From an uncultured Dehalococcoidia bacterium (GTDB taxonomy: Bacteria; Chloroflexota; Dehalococcoidia; Lucifugimonadales; UBA3495): DNA of 64,000 bases. Of this stretch, positions 16,458 to 24,316 are shown in pieces. How positions within the stretch are numbered: position 1 is the stretch's first letter; the number at the start of each line of letters is the position of its first letter. Under the pieces are notes generated by a model that worked only from the letters and a program-made list of their open reading frames with translations, was not told the DNA's origin and did no database searches. Where the stretch lies: the NCBI GenBank assembly GCA_958296225.1, contig OY282456.1, positions 1,798,001 to 1,862,000 of the forward strand. Direction: 5' to 3'. A program made the position numbers and the translations under genes.

Positions 16458-17279
16458 GGCCGGGACGTAAATCCAGCCTTCCAGTCGGGCTTCGGCGAGT
16501 TCGCCGGCGGTGGGATGGCGGAAACGTTGGGCGTCCTGCGCCCAGGCCGCGGCGGCAGTGGCGGCAACCACTGCGTCCAGGCAGTCATCGTTGGCGCGAC
16601 AGCCCATGCGTACCGTGTGCAGGTTGGGCAGCCGGACTCGAGAGGCTGCGGACAGTCCGGTTAGGATGCGCTCGCGTAGTTGCAGCGCATTAGCGCCTCT
16701 TTTGTAGCCATTGTAGGGCAAATCCAGAGACCTGAGGAATGCGCCGGGCATAAGTTCCAGGAGGGTTACGGTTTCCTCGGGCTGCGCGGTGGGTTCCAGA
16801 GGCGGCACGTGCCAGCGCTGCGGATGGTTTTGATGCCAGCGATGCAGCAGCGTTATGCCCTGGTAGGTCATAGGCAGCATATTCGGGTTGACGCGATGCA
16901 GGGGCGAGTAGCTTTCGGGGAAATGCCTGGCATCGCCGGCGCGTGTGGGTTCGCCGTGGTCGGCCACGAATTGATTGCGGGCGTCGCTGAACTGGTCGGC
17001 ATCCATCCCTGCGACGGCATCCCATAAGTCGGGCATATCCGCTGGCGGATTGTTTCCGCAAAGGTGGGCGGCGAATTTGCCGGGCACTCCGAAGGGGAAA
17101 TCCAGGGCGACTACCGCCGGCGTCGGGATAGTGGACAGCAGGTCGTACAGGTCGGCGCGGCGGATTGGGTGTACGACGTCCAGTAGCAGTTTGCCATTGT
17201 CATTCAGGTGTCCGAGGGTGATCCAAGTGTTTCGGTCTTCTTCAGCTCCGCTGAAATCAACGCCGATGATGGTGGTCAT
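16428..17279 (-). CDS. DUF429 domain protein, predicted RNase H-like nuclease
   Basis: 283 residues from ATG 17279, with GGAGGG 8 bases upstream. The N-terminal IIGVDFSGAEE and the later AVVALDFPFGVP and NDDCLDAVVAATAAAAW supply the acidic residues expected of the RNase H-like fold. DUF429 members are predicted nucleases; no direct function is assigned here. It is convergent with, and overlaps, the aquaporin-like gene by 30 bases. Confidence 0.75.
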   Translation of the reverse strand: MTTIIGVDFSGAEEDRNTWITLGHLNDNGKLLLDVVHPIRRADLYDLLSTIPTPAVVALDFPFGVPGKFAAHLCGNNPPADMPDLWDAVAGMDADQFSDARNQFVADHGEPTRAGDARHFPESYSPLHRVNPNMLPMTYQGITLLHRWHQNHPQRWHVPPLEPTAQPEETVTLLELMPGAFLRSLDLPYNGYKRGANALQLRERILTGLSAASRVRLPNLHTVRMGCRANDDCLDAVVAATAAAAWAQDAQRFRHPTAGELAEARLEGWIYVPALPPSPQRPH

Positions 17280-17381
17280 TGGTCATTCCCTCCGGGTTGC
17301 GCCTGGCGGCAATTGGGTTAGAATACACGCAAGCGGATGGTAGCACAACCGCCGATTAACGGAACGAAGGAGCCAACGAAT

Positions 17382-18236
17382 ATGGACTACACCAAGCGAC
17401 GGGAACGCTACCGCGCCGTTCTGGCCGGCGATGTCTGCGTTCATCCCGGTTCGGTTTTTGACCCCATCTCGGCGCGCATCGCCGAGGATTTGGGCTTTGA
17501 GGTCGGGATGTTCGCCGGCTCCATCGCCAGCGGCACGGTGTTGGGCGCGCCGGACTACGTGATACTGACGCTGAGCGAGTTCGCGGAGCAGATTTACCGC
17601 ATCTGCCGGGCCGGCGAACTCAGCCTGATGGTGGACGCCGACCACGGCTACGGCAACGCCCTGAGCGTGAGCCGCACGGTAGAGGAACTGGAAGCCTCCG
17701 GCGTGGCCGCGCTGACCATCGAGGACACCGTGCTGCCCATGGTGTTCGGCGGAAGCGGCGGGTTCATTTCGCTGGAGGAAGGCGTCGGCAAGATGAAAGC
17801 CGCCCTGGCCGGACGCACCGACCCCAACCTGGTTGTAGCCGGCCGCACCAGCAGCCTGCGGGAGGGTCTGGACGAGTGCATCCGCCGCGTCAAAGCCTAC
17901 GAAGCCGCCGGCGTGGACGCCATCTTTCTGGCCGGCGCCAGTACCAAAGCCGAGGTCGAGGCGGTCAACGCCGAGCTGAACATCCCGCTGCTGCTGGGCG
18001 GCGCCGGCGGCGAACTGTCGGACCAGGAATGGCTGGGGCAAAACGGCGTGCGCGTCGCATTGCAAGGGCACCTGCCTTTCCAGGCCGCCATCAAAGCGGT
18101 GTATGACACGCTGAAAGCCCTGCGCGACGGGGTAGCCCCCGCCGACCTGCGCGACACGCTGGCCTCGCCGGAGCTGATTGCCCAGGTAACGCGCAAGGAC
18201 GATTACGACCGGCAGATTGCCGATTACCTGCGATAA
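17382..18236 (+). CDS. isocitrate lyase/PEP mutase superfamily enzyme, oxaloacetate decarboxylase-like
   Basis: 284 residues from ATG 17382 (AAGGAG about 10 bases upstream). The (beta/alpha)8 markers are VHPGSVFDPISARIAEDLGFEVGMFAGSIAS, LMVDADHGYGNAL with the Mg-binding acids, and VAALTIEDTVLP. This block set matches the PA4872-type oxaloacetate decarboxylase branch more closely than isocitrate lyase, which carries a KKCGH loop not seen here. The likely reaction is oxaloacetate to pyruvate plus CO2. It is followed 34 bases later by a VOC gene. Confidence 0.82.
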   Translation: MDYTKRRERYRAVLAGDVCVHPGSVFDPISARIAEDLGFEVGMFAGSIASGTVLGAPDYVILTLSEFAEQIYRICRAGELSLMVDADHGYGNALSVSRTVEELEASGVAALTIEDTVLPMVFGGSGGFISLEEGVGKMKAALAGRTDPNLVVAGRTSSLREGLDECIRRVKAYEAAGVDAIFLAGASTKAEVEAVNAELNIPLLLGGAGGELSDQEWLGQNGVRVALQGHLPFQAAIKAVYDTLKALRDGVAPADLRDTLASPELIAQVTRKDDYDRQIADYLR

Positions 18237-18270
18237 TCGCAGTCAACACACTACAACGGAGGAAAGCATC

Positions 18271-18660
18271 ATGGCTTTTGTTTGCAACCACCTGCACTTG
18301 CGGAGCGAAGACCCGGACACTGCCGCCAAGTTTTACGTGGACAACTTCGGGGCAGTCATCGTATCCACGCGGCCCCTGTCCACCACGGTGTCGCACCAGC
18401 TGGAGCTGAACGGGCAGCCGCTGCTCACCGTGTCCGGTGAGGCCGAAGGGGAGAACGCGGTGCCCGGATCCACGGAGCCGCGCTTCGGGCTGGACCACTT
18501 CGGCTTTGAGACCGACGACATCCAGGCCGCCTTTGCGCAGTTCCAGGCCACCGGAGCGAACATCATCTGCGACCCCTGGACGATGCCGTCGGGCAGCCAG
18601 GTAATGTTCGTGGAGGCGCCGGACAAGGTGAGTCTGGAAATTATCCAGCGGCCGGCGTAG
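18271..18660 (+). CDS. VOC family protein
   Basis: 129 residues from ATG 18271, with GGAGG upstream. The first module is FVCNHLHLRSEDPDTAAKFYVDNFGA and the second is FGLDHFGFETDDIQAAFAQFQATGA, with a late VSLEIIQRP carrying the acidic ligand. His (NHLHL), His (LDHFG) and Glu (LEII) form a plausible metal site. The reaction is unknown. It is related to the VOC protein at 19731, sharing the N-H-x-H-L start and the E-G/A-P...LE-I end. It probably forms a unit with the decarboxylase-like gene before it. Confidence 0.85.
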   Translation: MAFVCNHLHLRSEDPDTAAKFYVDNFGAVIVSTRPLSTTVSHQLELNGQPLLTVSGEAEGENAVPGSTEPRFGLDHFGFETDDIQAAFAQFQATGANIICDPWTMPSGSQVMFVEAPDKVSLEIIQRPA

Positions 18661-18686
18661 CGAATCCGGCAATCCCGCCAATAATG

Positions 18687-18713
18687 CAGGGGCGTCTCTG
18701 GCGGGCGCCCCTG
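18687..18713 (+). terminator. hairpin after the VOC gene
   Basis: CAGGGGCG at 18687-18694 pairs with CGCCCCTG at 18706-18713 around an 11-base loop, 27 bases after the stop. There is no T-run, so termination would be weak or Rho-assisted. Confidence 0.4.
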
Positions 18714-18821
18714 TGATTCCACGCGAATGCGGCCCGTCGGGATTGGCGGCATCCTGACGCCGGGCGCATTGCCCGGCATTGCCATCCCGGTCAGCGAAGT
18801 TATGCCCGCCTGATTGTGCAG

Positions 18822-19676
18822 TTACAGCCCGGCGAAAAAGTCGTCGGGGACGGTTTCGCCTTCAGCCACCGGCGGTTGGGCGCGGATGAAGTGTTCAATG
18901 CCGATGGCCGCGGCGGTTACTTCTCGCGGCACCCGCTCGTAGGGCCAATCGGGCTGCAGCTGGGTGAAGTGGCGTTTGATGCAGGCCATCTTGGCGTCCA
19001 GGCCGTCGGATACGTCCAGGGTCAGGTTGATGGTGGCGGGGTCGGCGCCGTCGTTCACGCGGTCGGGCGGCGGCATGGGAAAATCGACGCCGGCGGCTTG
19101 CAGCGTTTCGGCCATGTGAACGCGGAACCCCTGGGGACGCACGCTGTAAAACAGGCGGTCGGTCTGGTGCGGCCGGATGCCAATGGCCATGTGGTGGGGG
19201 AAAGCGGTATCGTCGGCGGCCAGGTGGAAGGCTTGGGTAGCGTGGTTGCAGATGGCGATGTGGTCGGGGTGGCCGTAGAGTCCGTCAAGGCCAAAAGTGA
19301 GGATGACCTGGGGGCGAAAGCGACGGATTTCAAACACCAGGCGGGCGACGACTTCGTGCTCGTCGGCCTGCACGAAGGCTTGGGGATGGTCGTTGTCATC
19401 CCAGCCGGCCATGCCGGAATCGCGGTAGCCGAGGACAACGTGGGAGTCTATTCCCAGTTCGACGACGGCCTTTTCCAGTTCGGCGCGGCGGACTTCGCCG
19501 ATGGTTTCGCGGGTGGCGGAACCGGGCTGGCGTATCTCGCCCAACTCGCCGGAAGTGGCAGTTACCAGTCGCGCCGTAACGCCGCGGGCGGTGTGCATGG
19601 CGATGGTTCCGCCGACGGGAAAGGCTTCGTCGTCAGGATGGGCAAAGAGTATGAGGAGGCGATGGTCGGGCATGAT
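18822..19676 (-). CDS. PIG-L/LmbE family deacetylase
   Basis: 284 residues from ATG 19676; a 12-residue upstream extension would lie on a repeated palindrome and is unlikely. The zinc motif LFAHPDDEAFPVGG is at residues 9-22, RRAELEKAVVELGI at residues 67-80, and the third ligand in YGHPDHIAICNHA. The family removes N-acetyl groups from N-acetylglucosamine conjugates (for example MshB in mycothiol and BshB in bacillithiol synthesis). The length of about 290 fits the MshB/Mca size class. No thiol-synthesis neighbours are here, so the substrate is open. Confidence 0.88.
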   Translation of the reverse strand: MMPDHRLLILFAHPDDEAFPVGGTIAMHTARGVTARLVTATSGELGEIRQPGSATRETIGEVRRAELEKAVVELGIDSHVVLGYRDSGMAGWDDNDHPQAFVQADEHEVVARLVFEIRRFRPQVILTFGLDGLYGHPDHIAICNHATQAFHLAADDTAFPHHMAIGIRPHQTDRLFYSVRPQGFRVHMAETLQAAGVDFPMPPPDRVNDGADPATINLTLDVSDGLDAKMACIKRHFTQLQPDWPYERVPREVTAAAIGIEHFIRAQPPVAEGETVPDDFFAGL

Positions 19677-19694
19677 AATCCTGCACAGGATGAC

Positions 19695-19722
19695 GTAGGG
19701 GCGAATAATCATTCGCCCCTAC
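19695..19722. repeat. short palindromic repeat (GTAGGGGCGAAT core)
   Basis: GTAGGGGCGAAT at 19695-19706 is complementary to 19711-19722 around a 4-base loop. The same core recurs at 22224-22245, and a related ggggcgact palindrome is inside the MITEs at 29042 and 29731. It sits between two minus-strand genes. Confidence 0.65.
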
Positions 19723-19730
19723 CGGAGCAA

Positions 19731-20090
19731 CTAGTCCAACACTTCCAGGACTTCCAGGATGATGCCCTGGGGCCCTTCAAAGAACATGACCCGGCGGCCG
19801 CCGCCGACGGTGGTTTCTTCGAGGACGGTGGCGCCGCCGTTCTTGAGGTCGGCGATGGTGCTTTCGATGTCGCTGGTGTCGATGGCGATGTGCTCAAAGC
19901 CGTAGTTCTGCGGGTGGGTCTGGGTGGCGATGTGGTCGGTAACGTTCAGGGGCAGGCCGTGCAGGTCAAGGCGAAAACCGCCGTTGGCCGTCTCGGCGGT
20001 AACGGTGGCGCCCAGGTTGGCCACGTACCAGTCGGCGGTGGCTTTGGGGTCAGGCGTCTTGAGGTGAACGTGATTGAGTGCGAATGCCAT
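19731..20090 (-). CDS. VOC family protein
   Basis: 119 residues from ATG 20090 (GGAGG 9 bases upstream). The first module is FALNHVHLKTPDPKATADWYVANLGA and the second is YGFEHIAIDTSDIESTIADLKNGGA, ending GIILEVLEVLD. His, His and Glu metal-ligand positions are visible. It is similar in layout to the VOC gene at 18271 and is separated from it by the deacetylase gene. The function is unknown. Confidence 0.85.
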   Translation of the reverse strand: MAFALNHVHLKTPDPKATADWYVANLGATVTAETANGGFRLDLHGLPLNVTDHIATQTHPQNYGFEHIAIDTSDIESTIADLKNGGATVLEETTVGGGRRVMFFEGPQGIILEVLEVLD

Positions 20091-20222
20091 GGCGTTAATC
20101 CTCCTTAGCAAAACGAGGCCGGTCAAATGAGGTCGCGAACTGCCTTGATTGTAACATAACGGGCAGCCCGTCCCCGGCGATGATATACTTGCGCCGCAAT
20201 AACTGGCGGAGGCAAGATTTTG

Positions 20223-20870
20223 ATGCTGGCATTTCTGGGAGGCACCGGGCCGGAGGGCAAAGGATTGGCGCTGCGATTGGCGATGGCCGGGGAGTCCGTG
20301 GTTATTGGCTCGCGGGATGCCGGGCGCGCGCAGGAAGCGGCGGACGAGCTGCTGGCCCTGGTCCCGGGCACGGCTATCTCCGGCGCCGTGAATCCCGATG
20401 CGGCGGGGCAGTGCGACGTGGTGTTTCTCACGATGCCATACAACGGAATGTCGCCGACCATCGCCGGGGTGGGCGACGCGCTGGCGGGCAAGACGGTGGT
20501 TACGGTGATTGCGCCCATGCGGTTCGAGCGCGGCGTGGGCGCCATCGCCGAGAACGTGCCGGCCGGCTCGGCGGCGCAGGAAGCCCAGGCCGCCGCGCCC
20601 GGGGCCCGCGTGGTGGCCGCTTTTCAGAACGTGTCCGCCGAGGAGCTGCTCAAGCCCGGCGTCACGCTGGATGAGGACGTGGTTATCTGCGCCGATGACG
20701 CCGGGGCGAAACAGGTAGTCATCGACCTGACGCGCAAGATTCCGAACCTGCGTCCCGTCGATGCCGGCGCGCTGTACAACGCGCGGTACGTGGAGCAGAT
20801 TACGCCGCTGCTGGTGAACATCAACCGGATTCACCGGGCGCATTCGGGCATTCGGATTACCGGCGTTTAG
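20223..20870 (+). CDS. npdG: F420-dependent NADP reductase (NpdG type)
   Basis: 215 residues from ATG 20223; a TTG one codon earlier is also possible, with GGAGG upstream. The N-terminus MLAFLGGTGPEGKGLALRLAMAGESVVIGSRD is the NADP-binding start of NpdG/Fno. VVFLTMPYNGM and AAFQNVSAEEL are further family blocks, and VDAGALYNARYVEQITPLLVNIN matches the C-terminal dimer region. The enzyme passes hydride between NADPH and coenzyme F420, so the host probably makes F420. No F420-biosynthesis gene is in the window. Confidence 0.88.
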   Translation: MLAFLGGTGPEGKGLALRLAMAGESVVIGSRDAGRAQEAADELLALVPGTAISGAVNPDAAGQCDVVFLTMPYNGMSPTIAGVGDALAGKTVVTVIAPMRFERGVGAIAENVPAGSAAQEAQAAAPGARVVAAFQNVSAEELLKPGVTLDEDVVICADDAGAKQVVIDLTRKIPNLRPVDAGALYNARYVEQITPLLVNINRIHRAHSGIRITGV

Positions 20871-20927
20871 CGTCAAGCCCAGACGCTTGGCAGGCAACCG
20901 GCGCTATGATAAAAAGGAAAATAGCGG

Positions 20928-21401
20928 ATGGCTGTTCAACGTGAAACTACGGTTGGTATCTTGCGGATACCGCTGGACAGCATATCGCACCGGTGGGCAG
21001 CCTTCGGTCTGGCGGCGCACGCCGTCCTGACGCTGGCCGGGTTAGGATGGTCGATTCAGCACGAAGTCACCGCCGGCGGACACGAAACGGCCCATGATTT
21101 GGGCAACGCTATCGGCCTGGGCCTGCTCTGGTCCTTTGGCGTAGCCACCGCCACGGTAGTTACAACTGCGGAGGTCTTGGACACCATCATGGTTATCGCT
21201 CATTTTGTCGGCAGAAGGATGAAGGCCGAAGGACAGGCCGAAGGTTTGGCGGAGGGCTTGGCCAAGGGCCGGGCTGAGGGCAAGGCTGAGGCGGCAGCCG
21301 AGATGAACGCAAGGGTCAATCAGCTCCTGGAAGCACACCCGGAGCTCCAGGATACCCTGGAACCTTTGCTAATCCACGACGAAAAATCCGGCGAGGGCTG
21401 A
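20928..21401 (+). CDS. membrane protein with charged E-G-x-A repeat tail
   Basis: 157 residues from ATG 20928 (AAGGA 9 bases upstream). Two helices (AAFGLAAHAVLTLAGLGW and GLGLLWSFGVATATVVTTA) are followed by a helical, charged AEG-heptad-like tail (EGQAEGLAEGLAKGRAEGKAEAA). The end reads LLEAHPELQDTLEPLL. I know of no named family. The next gene ends with the same HPEL-DTL motif, and similar two-helix proteins with K/E/R/G-rich tails are at 46660 and 47690. Confidence 0.6.
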   Translation: MAVQRETTVGILRIPLDSISHRWAAFGLAAHAVLTLAGLGWSIQHEVTAGGHETAHDLGNAIGLGLLWSFGVATATVVTTAEVLDTIMVIAHFVGRRMKAEGQAEGLAEGLAKGRAEGKAEAAAEMNARVNQLLEAHPELQDTLEPLLIHDEKSGEG

Positions 21402-21406
21402 CCCCT

Positions 21407-21670
21407 ATGGTTCTTTATCACCTGATTAAAAAGCGGGAGGAGCAGCAGCGACTGCACGCCGAGCAAGAGGCGAAACAGCGGCGTGAGCAGAAAGCGAATC
21501 AGCTGCGGAGCGAGTGGACAAAAGGTTTCACGGAAGGGTTCGCCCAGGGCCGCGCTACAGTTTATGCCGAGTGGGCCGCGTGGTACGACCGCTTGCTGAA
21601 TACCCATCCCGAACTTAAGGACACCCTGGTACCCCTAGCCGCGCCGGCCGAAATCGGCCGGCGGAAATGA
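21407..21670 (+). CDS. short coiled-coil protein with HPELKDTL end
   Basis: 87 residues from ATG 21407, five bases after the previous stop. The first half is highly charged and helical (KKREEQQRLHAEQEAKQRREQKANQ), then GFTEGFAQGRATVYAEWAAWYDRLLNTHPELKDTLVPL. The HPEL-DTL-PL motif is shared with the upstream membrane protein, so the two genes look like a split or duplicated pair. No enzymatic motif is present. A partner role at the membrane face is an inference. Confidence 0.55.
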   Translation: MVLYHLIKKREEQQRLHAEQEAKQRREQKANQLRSEWTKGFTEGFAQGRATVYAEWAAWYDRLLNTHPELKDTLVPLAAPAEIGRRK

Positions 21671-21685
21671 ACCGGAGGAACGACA

Positions 21686-22210
21686 ATGCCACGAGCTACT
21701 CTTGATTTGCAGAACGCCGCCGACCTGGACGCAGTGGGCGGGCAGTGGAAGTGCGCCCACGGGTTTGTACCCGGACAGCCCAACGAAGGCGTGGTCGGCG
21801 AGGCGGAAGGTTCCCCCTGCCGTCTGCCCGATTTCGACGATTCCGACTGGGATGCTTGCGAGGACTTGGGCGCCTGGCGGCGCAGCGGCGTATCCTTTGT
21901 CTGGTATCGTATCAAGGCGACGCTGCCGGAGACGGTGGGCGGGCGCGCGCTGGAAGGGGCGCGGTGTCTGTTTGAGTCCTGCATCGACGACTACGGCGAA
22001 ATCTGGATTAACGGCGAGTGCGACCGGGAACGGGCCACGGTGCAAGGGTTTAACGTACCGCAGCGGGTAGTAGTGTCCACCGAGCCGAAGCCCGGCGACG
22101 AGGTCAGCATCGCGATACTGGCGATGAACGGGCCGCTGGCGGCGCCGGGCGGCGCGGTGTTCGTGCGCTACGCCACGCTGGCCTTCGAGTGGCGGGAGAC
22201 CGGGCGGTAG
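21686..22210 (+). CDS. beta-sandwich (galactose-binding-like) domain protein
   Basis: 174 residues from ATG 21686 with GGAGG upstream. CRLPDFDDSDWD, VWYRIKATLPE, and CIDDYGEIWINGE are hallmarks of the jelly-roll carbohydrate-binding module attached to glycoside hydrolases and sialate esterases. Here it stands alone, without a catalytic domain or signal peptide. Similar stand-alone domains accompany SMP-30/lactonase proteins in some environmental genomes, but none is adjacent. The ligand is unknown. Confidence 0.6.
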   Translation: MPRATLDLQNAADLDAVGGQWKCAHGFVPGQPNEGVVGEAEGSPCRLPDFDDSDWDACEDLGAWRRSGVSFVWYRIKATLPETVGGRALEGARCLFESCIDDYGEIWINGECDRERATVQGFNVPQRVVVSTEPKPGDEVSIAILAMNGPLAAPGGAVFVRYATLAFEWRETGR

Positions 22211-22223
22211 GATTTCAGGTGTC

Positions 22224-22245
22224 GGGGCGAATGATTATTCGCCCC
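22224..22245. terminator. palindrome between convergent genes
   Basis: GGGGCGAATGATTATTCGCCCC is nearly a perfect palindrome and lies between two convergent genes, touching the stop codon of the minus-strand gene. It shares its core with the copy at 19695-19722. It could serve as a bidirectional terminator although there is no T-run. Confidence 0.5.
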
Positions 22246-22559
22246 TACGTTAGCCAGTCGTCTGCGTCCTCCGCGTCGCTGTCATCGTCGCCCGCATTGG
22301 AAACGACCTGGCCGGGATTGTGCGCGTAGCCACGGGTCTCCAGCTCCGTTCGGATGGCAGCGGCGAAGTCGGCGGGGGATTGGCTGGCGGGCAGGGTGAT
22401 TTCCACTACGCCCCGGTCATTAACGCTGATTTCGCCGGGGTCTTCGCGGGCCAGTTCCACGCTGACCGACTCGCGGTGGATGCCGAAGTCGTCGGTTACC
22501 GAAAAGACTGCGGCCATGTCCGCCATGGTGATGATGGTGGCGCTGCTGTCGTCGGACAT
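22245..22559 (-). CDS. hypothetical acidic protein
   Basis: 104 residues from ATG 22559; a longer start at 22586 is possible but lies within the upstream thioredoxin-like gene. The sequence is acidic at both ends (MSDDSS... and GDDDSDAEDADDWLT) with a central IS-VNDRGVVEITLPASQSPADFAAAIRTEL block. I do not recognise a family. It starts nine bases past the upstream stop on the same strand, so co-transcription is likely. A small partner protein is possible. Confidence 0.55.
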   Translation of the reverse strand: MSDDSSATIITMADMAAVFSVTDDFGIHRESVSVELAREDPGEISVNDRGVVEITLPASQSPADFAAAIRTELETRGYAHNPGQVVSNAGDDDSDAEDADDWLT

Positions 22560-22567
22560 GAGGTTGG

Positions 22568-23197
22568 CTACTCCTGCGGGGGCCATTGGGTGCCGCCCTC
22601 GGCCGGGCGGTCGGCGGCGGGCCGGGCCAGGCCGTCGGCCACTACCTGCTGAAATTCATTGAGGATGACGGCGCCCCACTCGGCGGCCTTGCTGATACGG
22701 TGGGACGTGCGGCGGCCGCGGGCGTGCTGGCGTCCCTCCGCTTCGTCGCTGATGGCGGCGGCGGCCTGGGCCACCATCGCGTCCATGGCGTCGATGGCGG
22801 GCACCAGCGAGCGGGCGGTTTCGATGAAGCGGGCAATCTCGCCCATGTCCTCATCAAACACTACGAACACCGGCACGGTTCCGGCGCGGTGTTCGGGCAG
22901 GTAACTGTTGGTCAGTTCCAGCTCCTCGTCGCGGCTGAAGACGCTGAGCCGGATGTTGTCGCAGGCGTCGGCCAGGCGGAGCACCGCCGGCGTGGTGGAC
23001 ATGGCGTCGCCGCACCAGTCGGAGGTGAACACGGCCAGGTTCACCGGCTGCGCCAGCCCGTTGAAGTAGTCGAGCACGTGGTCAGGAATTTCGACGCCGG
23101 CGTGAATCTGACGGAAGGGGTCTTTGTTGACCTTGATGCTCTCGATGTATTGCTCGGTGGTCATTCCCTGGGTAAATTTTTCGCCTGACAATGCCAT
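22568..23197 (-). CDS. thioredoxin-fold protein with WCGD active site
   Basis: 209 residues from ATG 23197 (GGAGG 7 bases upstream). LAVFTSDWCGDAMSTTPAVLRLADAC at residues 55-80 is a thioredoxin-type active site with a single active-site Cys (C62) in WCGD instead of CxxC. VPVFVVFDEDMGEIARFIE supplies the cis-Pro strand. This matches stand-alone thioredoxin-like proteins with a W-C-x-D motif seen in Firmicutes and Chloroflexota. A disulfide-exchange or sensor role is likely. The C-terminal 50 residues are a polar extension. Confidence 0.8.
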   Translation of the reverse strand: MALSGEKFTQGMTTEQYIESIKVNKDPFRQIHAGVEIPDHVLDYFNGLAQPVNLAVFTSDWCGDAMSTTPAVLRLADACDNIRLSVFSRDEELELTNSYLPEHRAGTVPVFVVFDEDMGEIARFIETARSLVPAIDAMDAMVAQAAAAISDEAEGRQHARGRRTSHRISKAAEWGAVILNEFQQVVADGLARPAADRPAEGGTQWPPQE

Positions 23198-23354
23198 TTA
23201 CGCACCTCCTCATAATTTTCGTCATTACCGCGAAATCGGGAATCCAGGTTGCCTTTGCTGCGTCGTATGCCGTCCTTTGCCGTTGCCGCCGGCCAGTGCT
23301 AGAATCGCAGTTGCTATATTACCAGCCCGGCAAGGGGGCTGCACGGAGCCGCTG

Positions 23355-23777
23355 TTGACTACTGAACGTAACGGAGTATACCTCAAATACGCCTTGTTCT
23401 GCCGGGAAACCGAGGACGACGACGGCGATAACCTCAGTTTCAAAGGCGTTATCGACCTGGTGGACATCGCACTGCCTGACGAACCGCCCAGCGGCGACGG
23501 CCCCCGGGTGCTGGCCGAGGTGGACGCGCATCTGGCCTTTTGCATCGCCGGGGCCAGCCCGGGGGCCCACACGCTGGAAGTAACCATCCGCGCGCCCGGC
23601 GCCAGCCTGTCCAGCCCGCCGCCGCAGGAAGTTGCCTGGGAGGACGGAATATTCTTCCAGCGGTGGATTAAGCCCTTCCGTATTCCGGTAACGCGGCTGG
23701 GCCGCCACGTGGCCGCCATTGCCTTTGACGGTATGCCGCTGGGAGAAGCCAGCTTTCTGGTGCGGCTGGAGCCGTGA
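23355..23777 (+). CDS. DUF6941-like hypothetical protein
   Basis: 140 residues from TTG 23355, with CGGAG about 6 bases upstream; this is the best placed start because upstream codons overlap the divergent gene. The start LKYALFCRETEDDDGDNLSFKGVIDLVDI is a strand-loop-strand typical of the small DUF6941-like domain (YALLC-x-G-K-SL-GI-D), and the end GRHVAAIAFDGMPLGEASFLVRL is similarly beta-rich. The function is unknown. It is divergent from the thioredoxin-like gene. Confidence 0.6.
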   Translation: MTTERNGVYLKYALFCRETEDDDGDNLSFKGVIDLVDIALPDEPPSGDGPRVLAEVDAHLAFCIAGASPGAHTLEVTIRAPGASLSSPPPQEVAWEDGIFFQRWIKPFRIPVTRLGRHVAAIAFDGMPLGEASFLVRLEP

Positions 23778-23817
23778 CCGTACCAGGCCGGCCGCCGCGC
23801 CGGAATGACCGTATCGC

Positions 23818-23940
23818 GTGAATAGCGCCATGGTGGACGAATACGTCGGGTTCGGTATCCTGGTCTCCACAGGGACAGGCGGGCTTATCCTGATGCTCAA
23901 GGCCCTCAGCAAAGGCTGGAACCTGAAGCCGGCCAAGTAG
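23818..23940 (+). CDS. possible 40-residue membrane peptide
   Basis: GTG 23818 or ATG 23830 opens a 36-40 residue frame containing one hydrophobic stretch (YVGFGILVSTGTGGLILMLKAL) and a basic end (KGWNLKPAK) before TAG. It lies 40 bases after the previous stop. No ribosome site is evident. Short single-helix peptides of this kind are easily missed but also arise by chance. Confidence 0.3.
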   Translation: MNSAMVDEYVGFGILVSTGTGGLILMLKALSKGWNLKPAK

Positions 23941-24316
23941 GCCGCGCCCAGCCGGCGCCGGCTGGGTCAAATATGAAAGCGGCTTCTTGTGGCTGTCATC
24001 CTCGCGCAGATAGCGGCGTGGAGCCTTGGCTTTGCGTTGCTTAACCTGCGCATCACAGTGGCAGCGCCACAAGCCCTGGCTGCCCGTCAGCCATCCCAAC
24101 CACTGTCAGAACCGGACGAACGGCCCGGCCGCTAATACCTTCCGCGTCTATTTCGGCAACCCGTCCCGCGCCGCCGTCCGAACCTACCGGGTGATAGGCG
24201 CCTCGCTTCCGGGGCCACGGCGGTAGCGGCGCCCTTCGCCGTAACCTGGCGCGCCGCGCCCCCGGTCATCACGGTGGACAACGGCACCTACTCCCGTTGT
24301 ATCCGCCGACGGTAAA
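23941..24316. other. intergenic, no gene supported
   Basis: About 375 bases between the small peptide frame and the surface-protein remnant. A minus-strand frame crosses it but has no ribosome site and no recognisable domain. The 3' part (24245-24315), read in the next gene's frame, encodes TTAPTPVVSADGKV, suggesting that the true 5' part of that gene has decayed. Confidence 0.5.

Noticed and set aside
18816..20108. A 430-residue plus-strand frame opposite the deacetylase and VOC genes
   Set aside because: It spans two real minus-strand genes and the gap between them, and encodes Gly/Val-rich nonsense.
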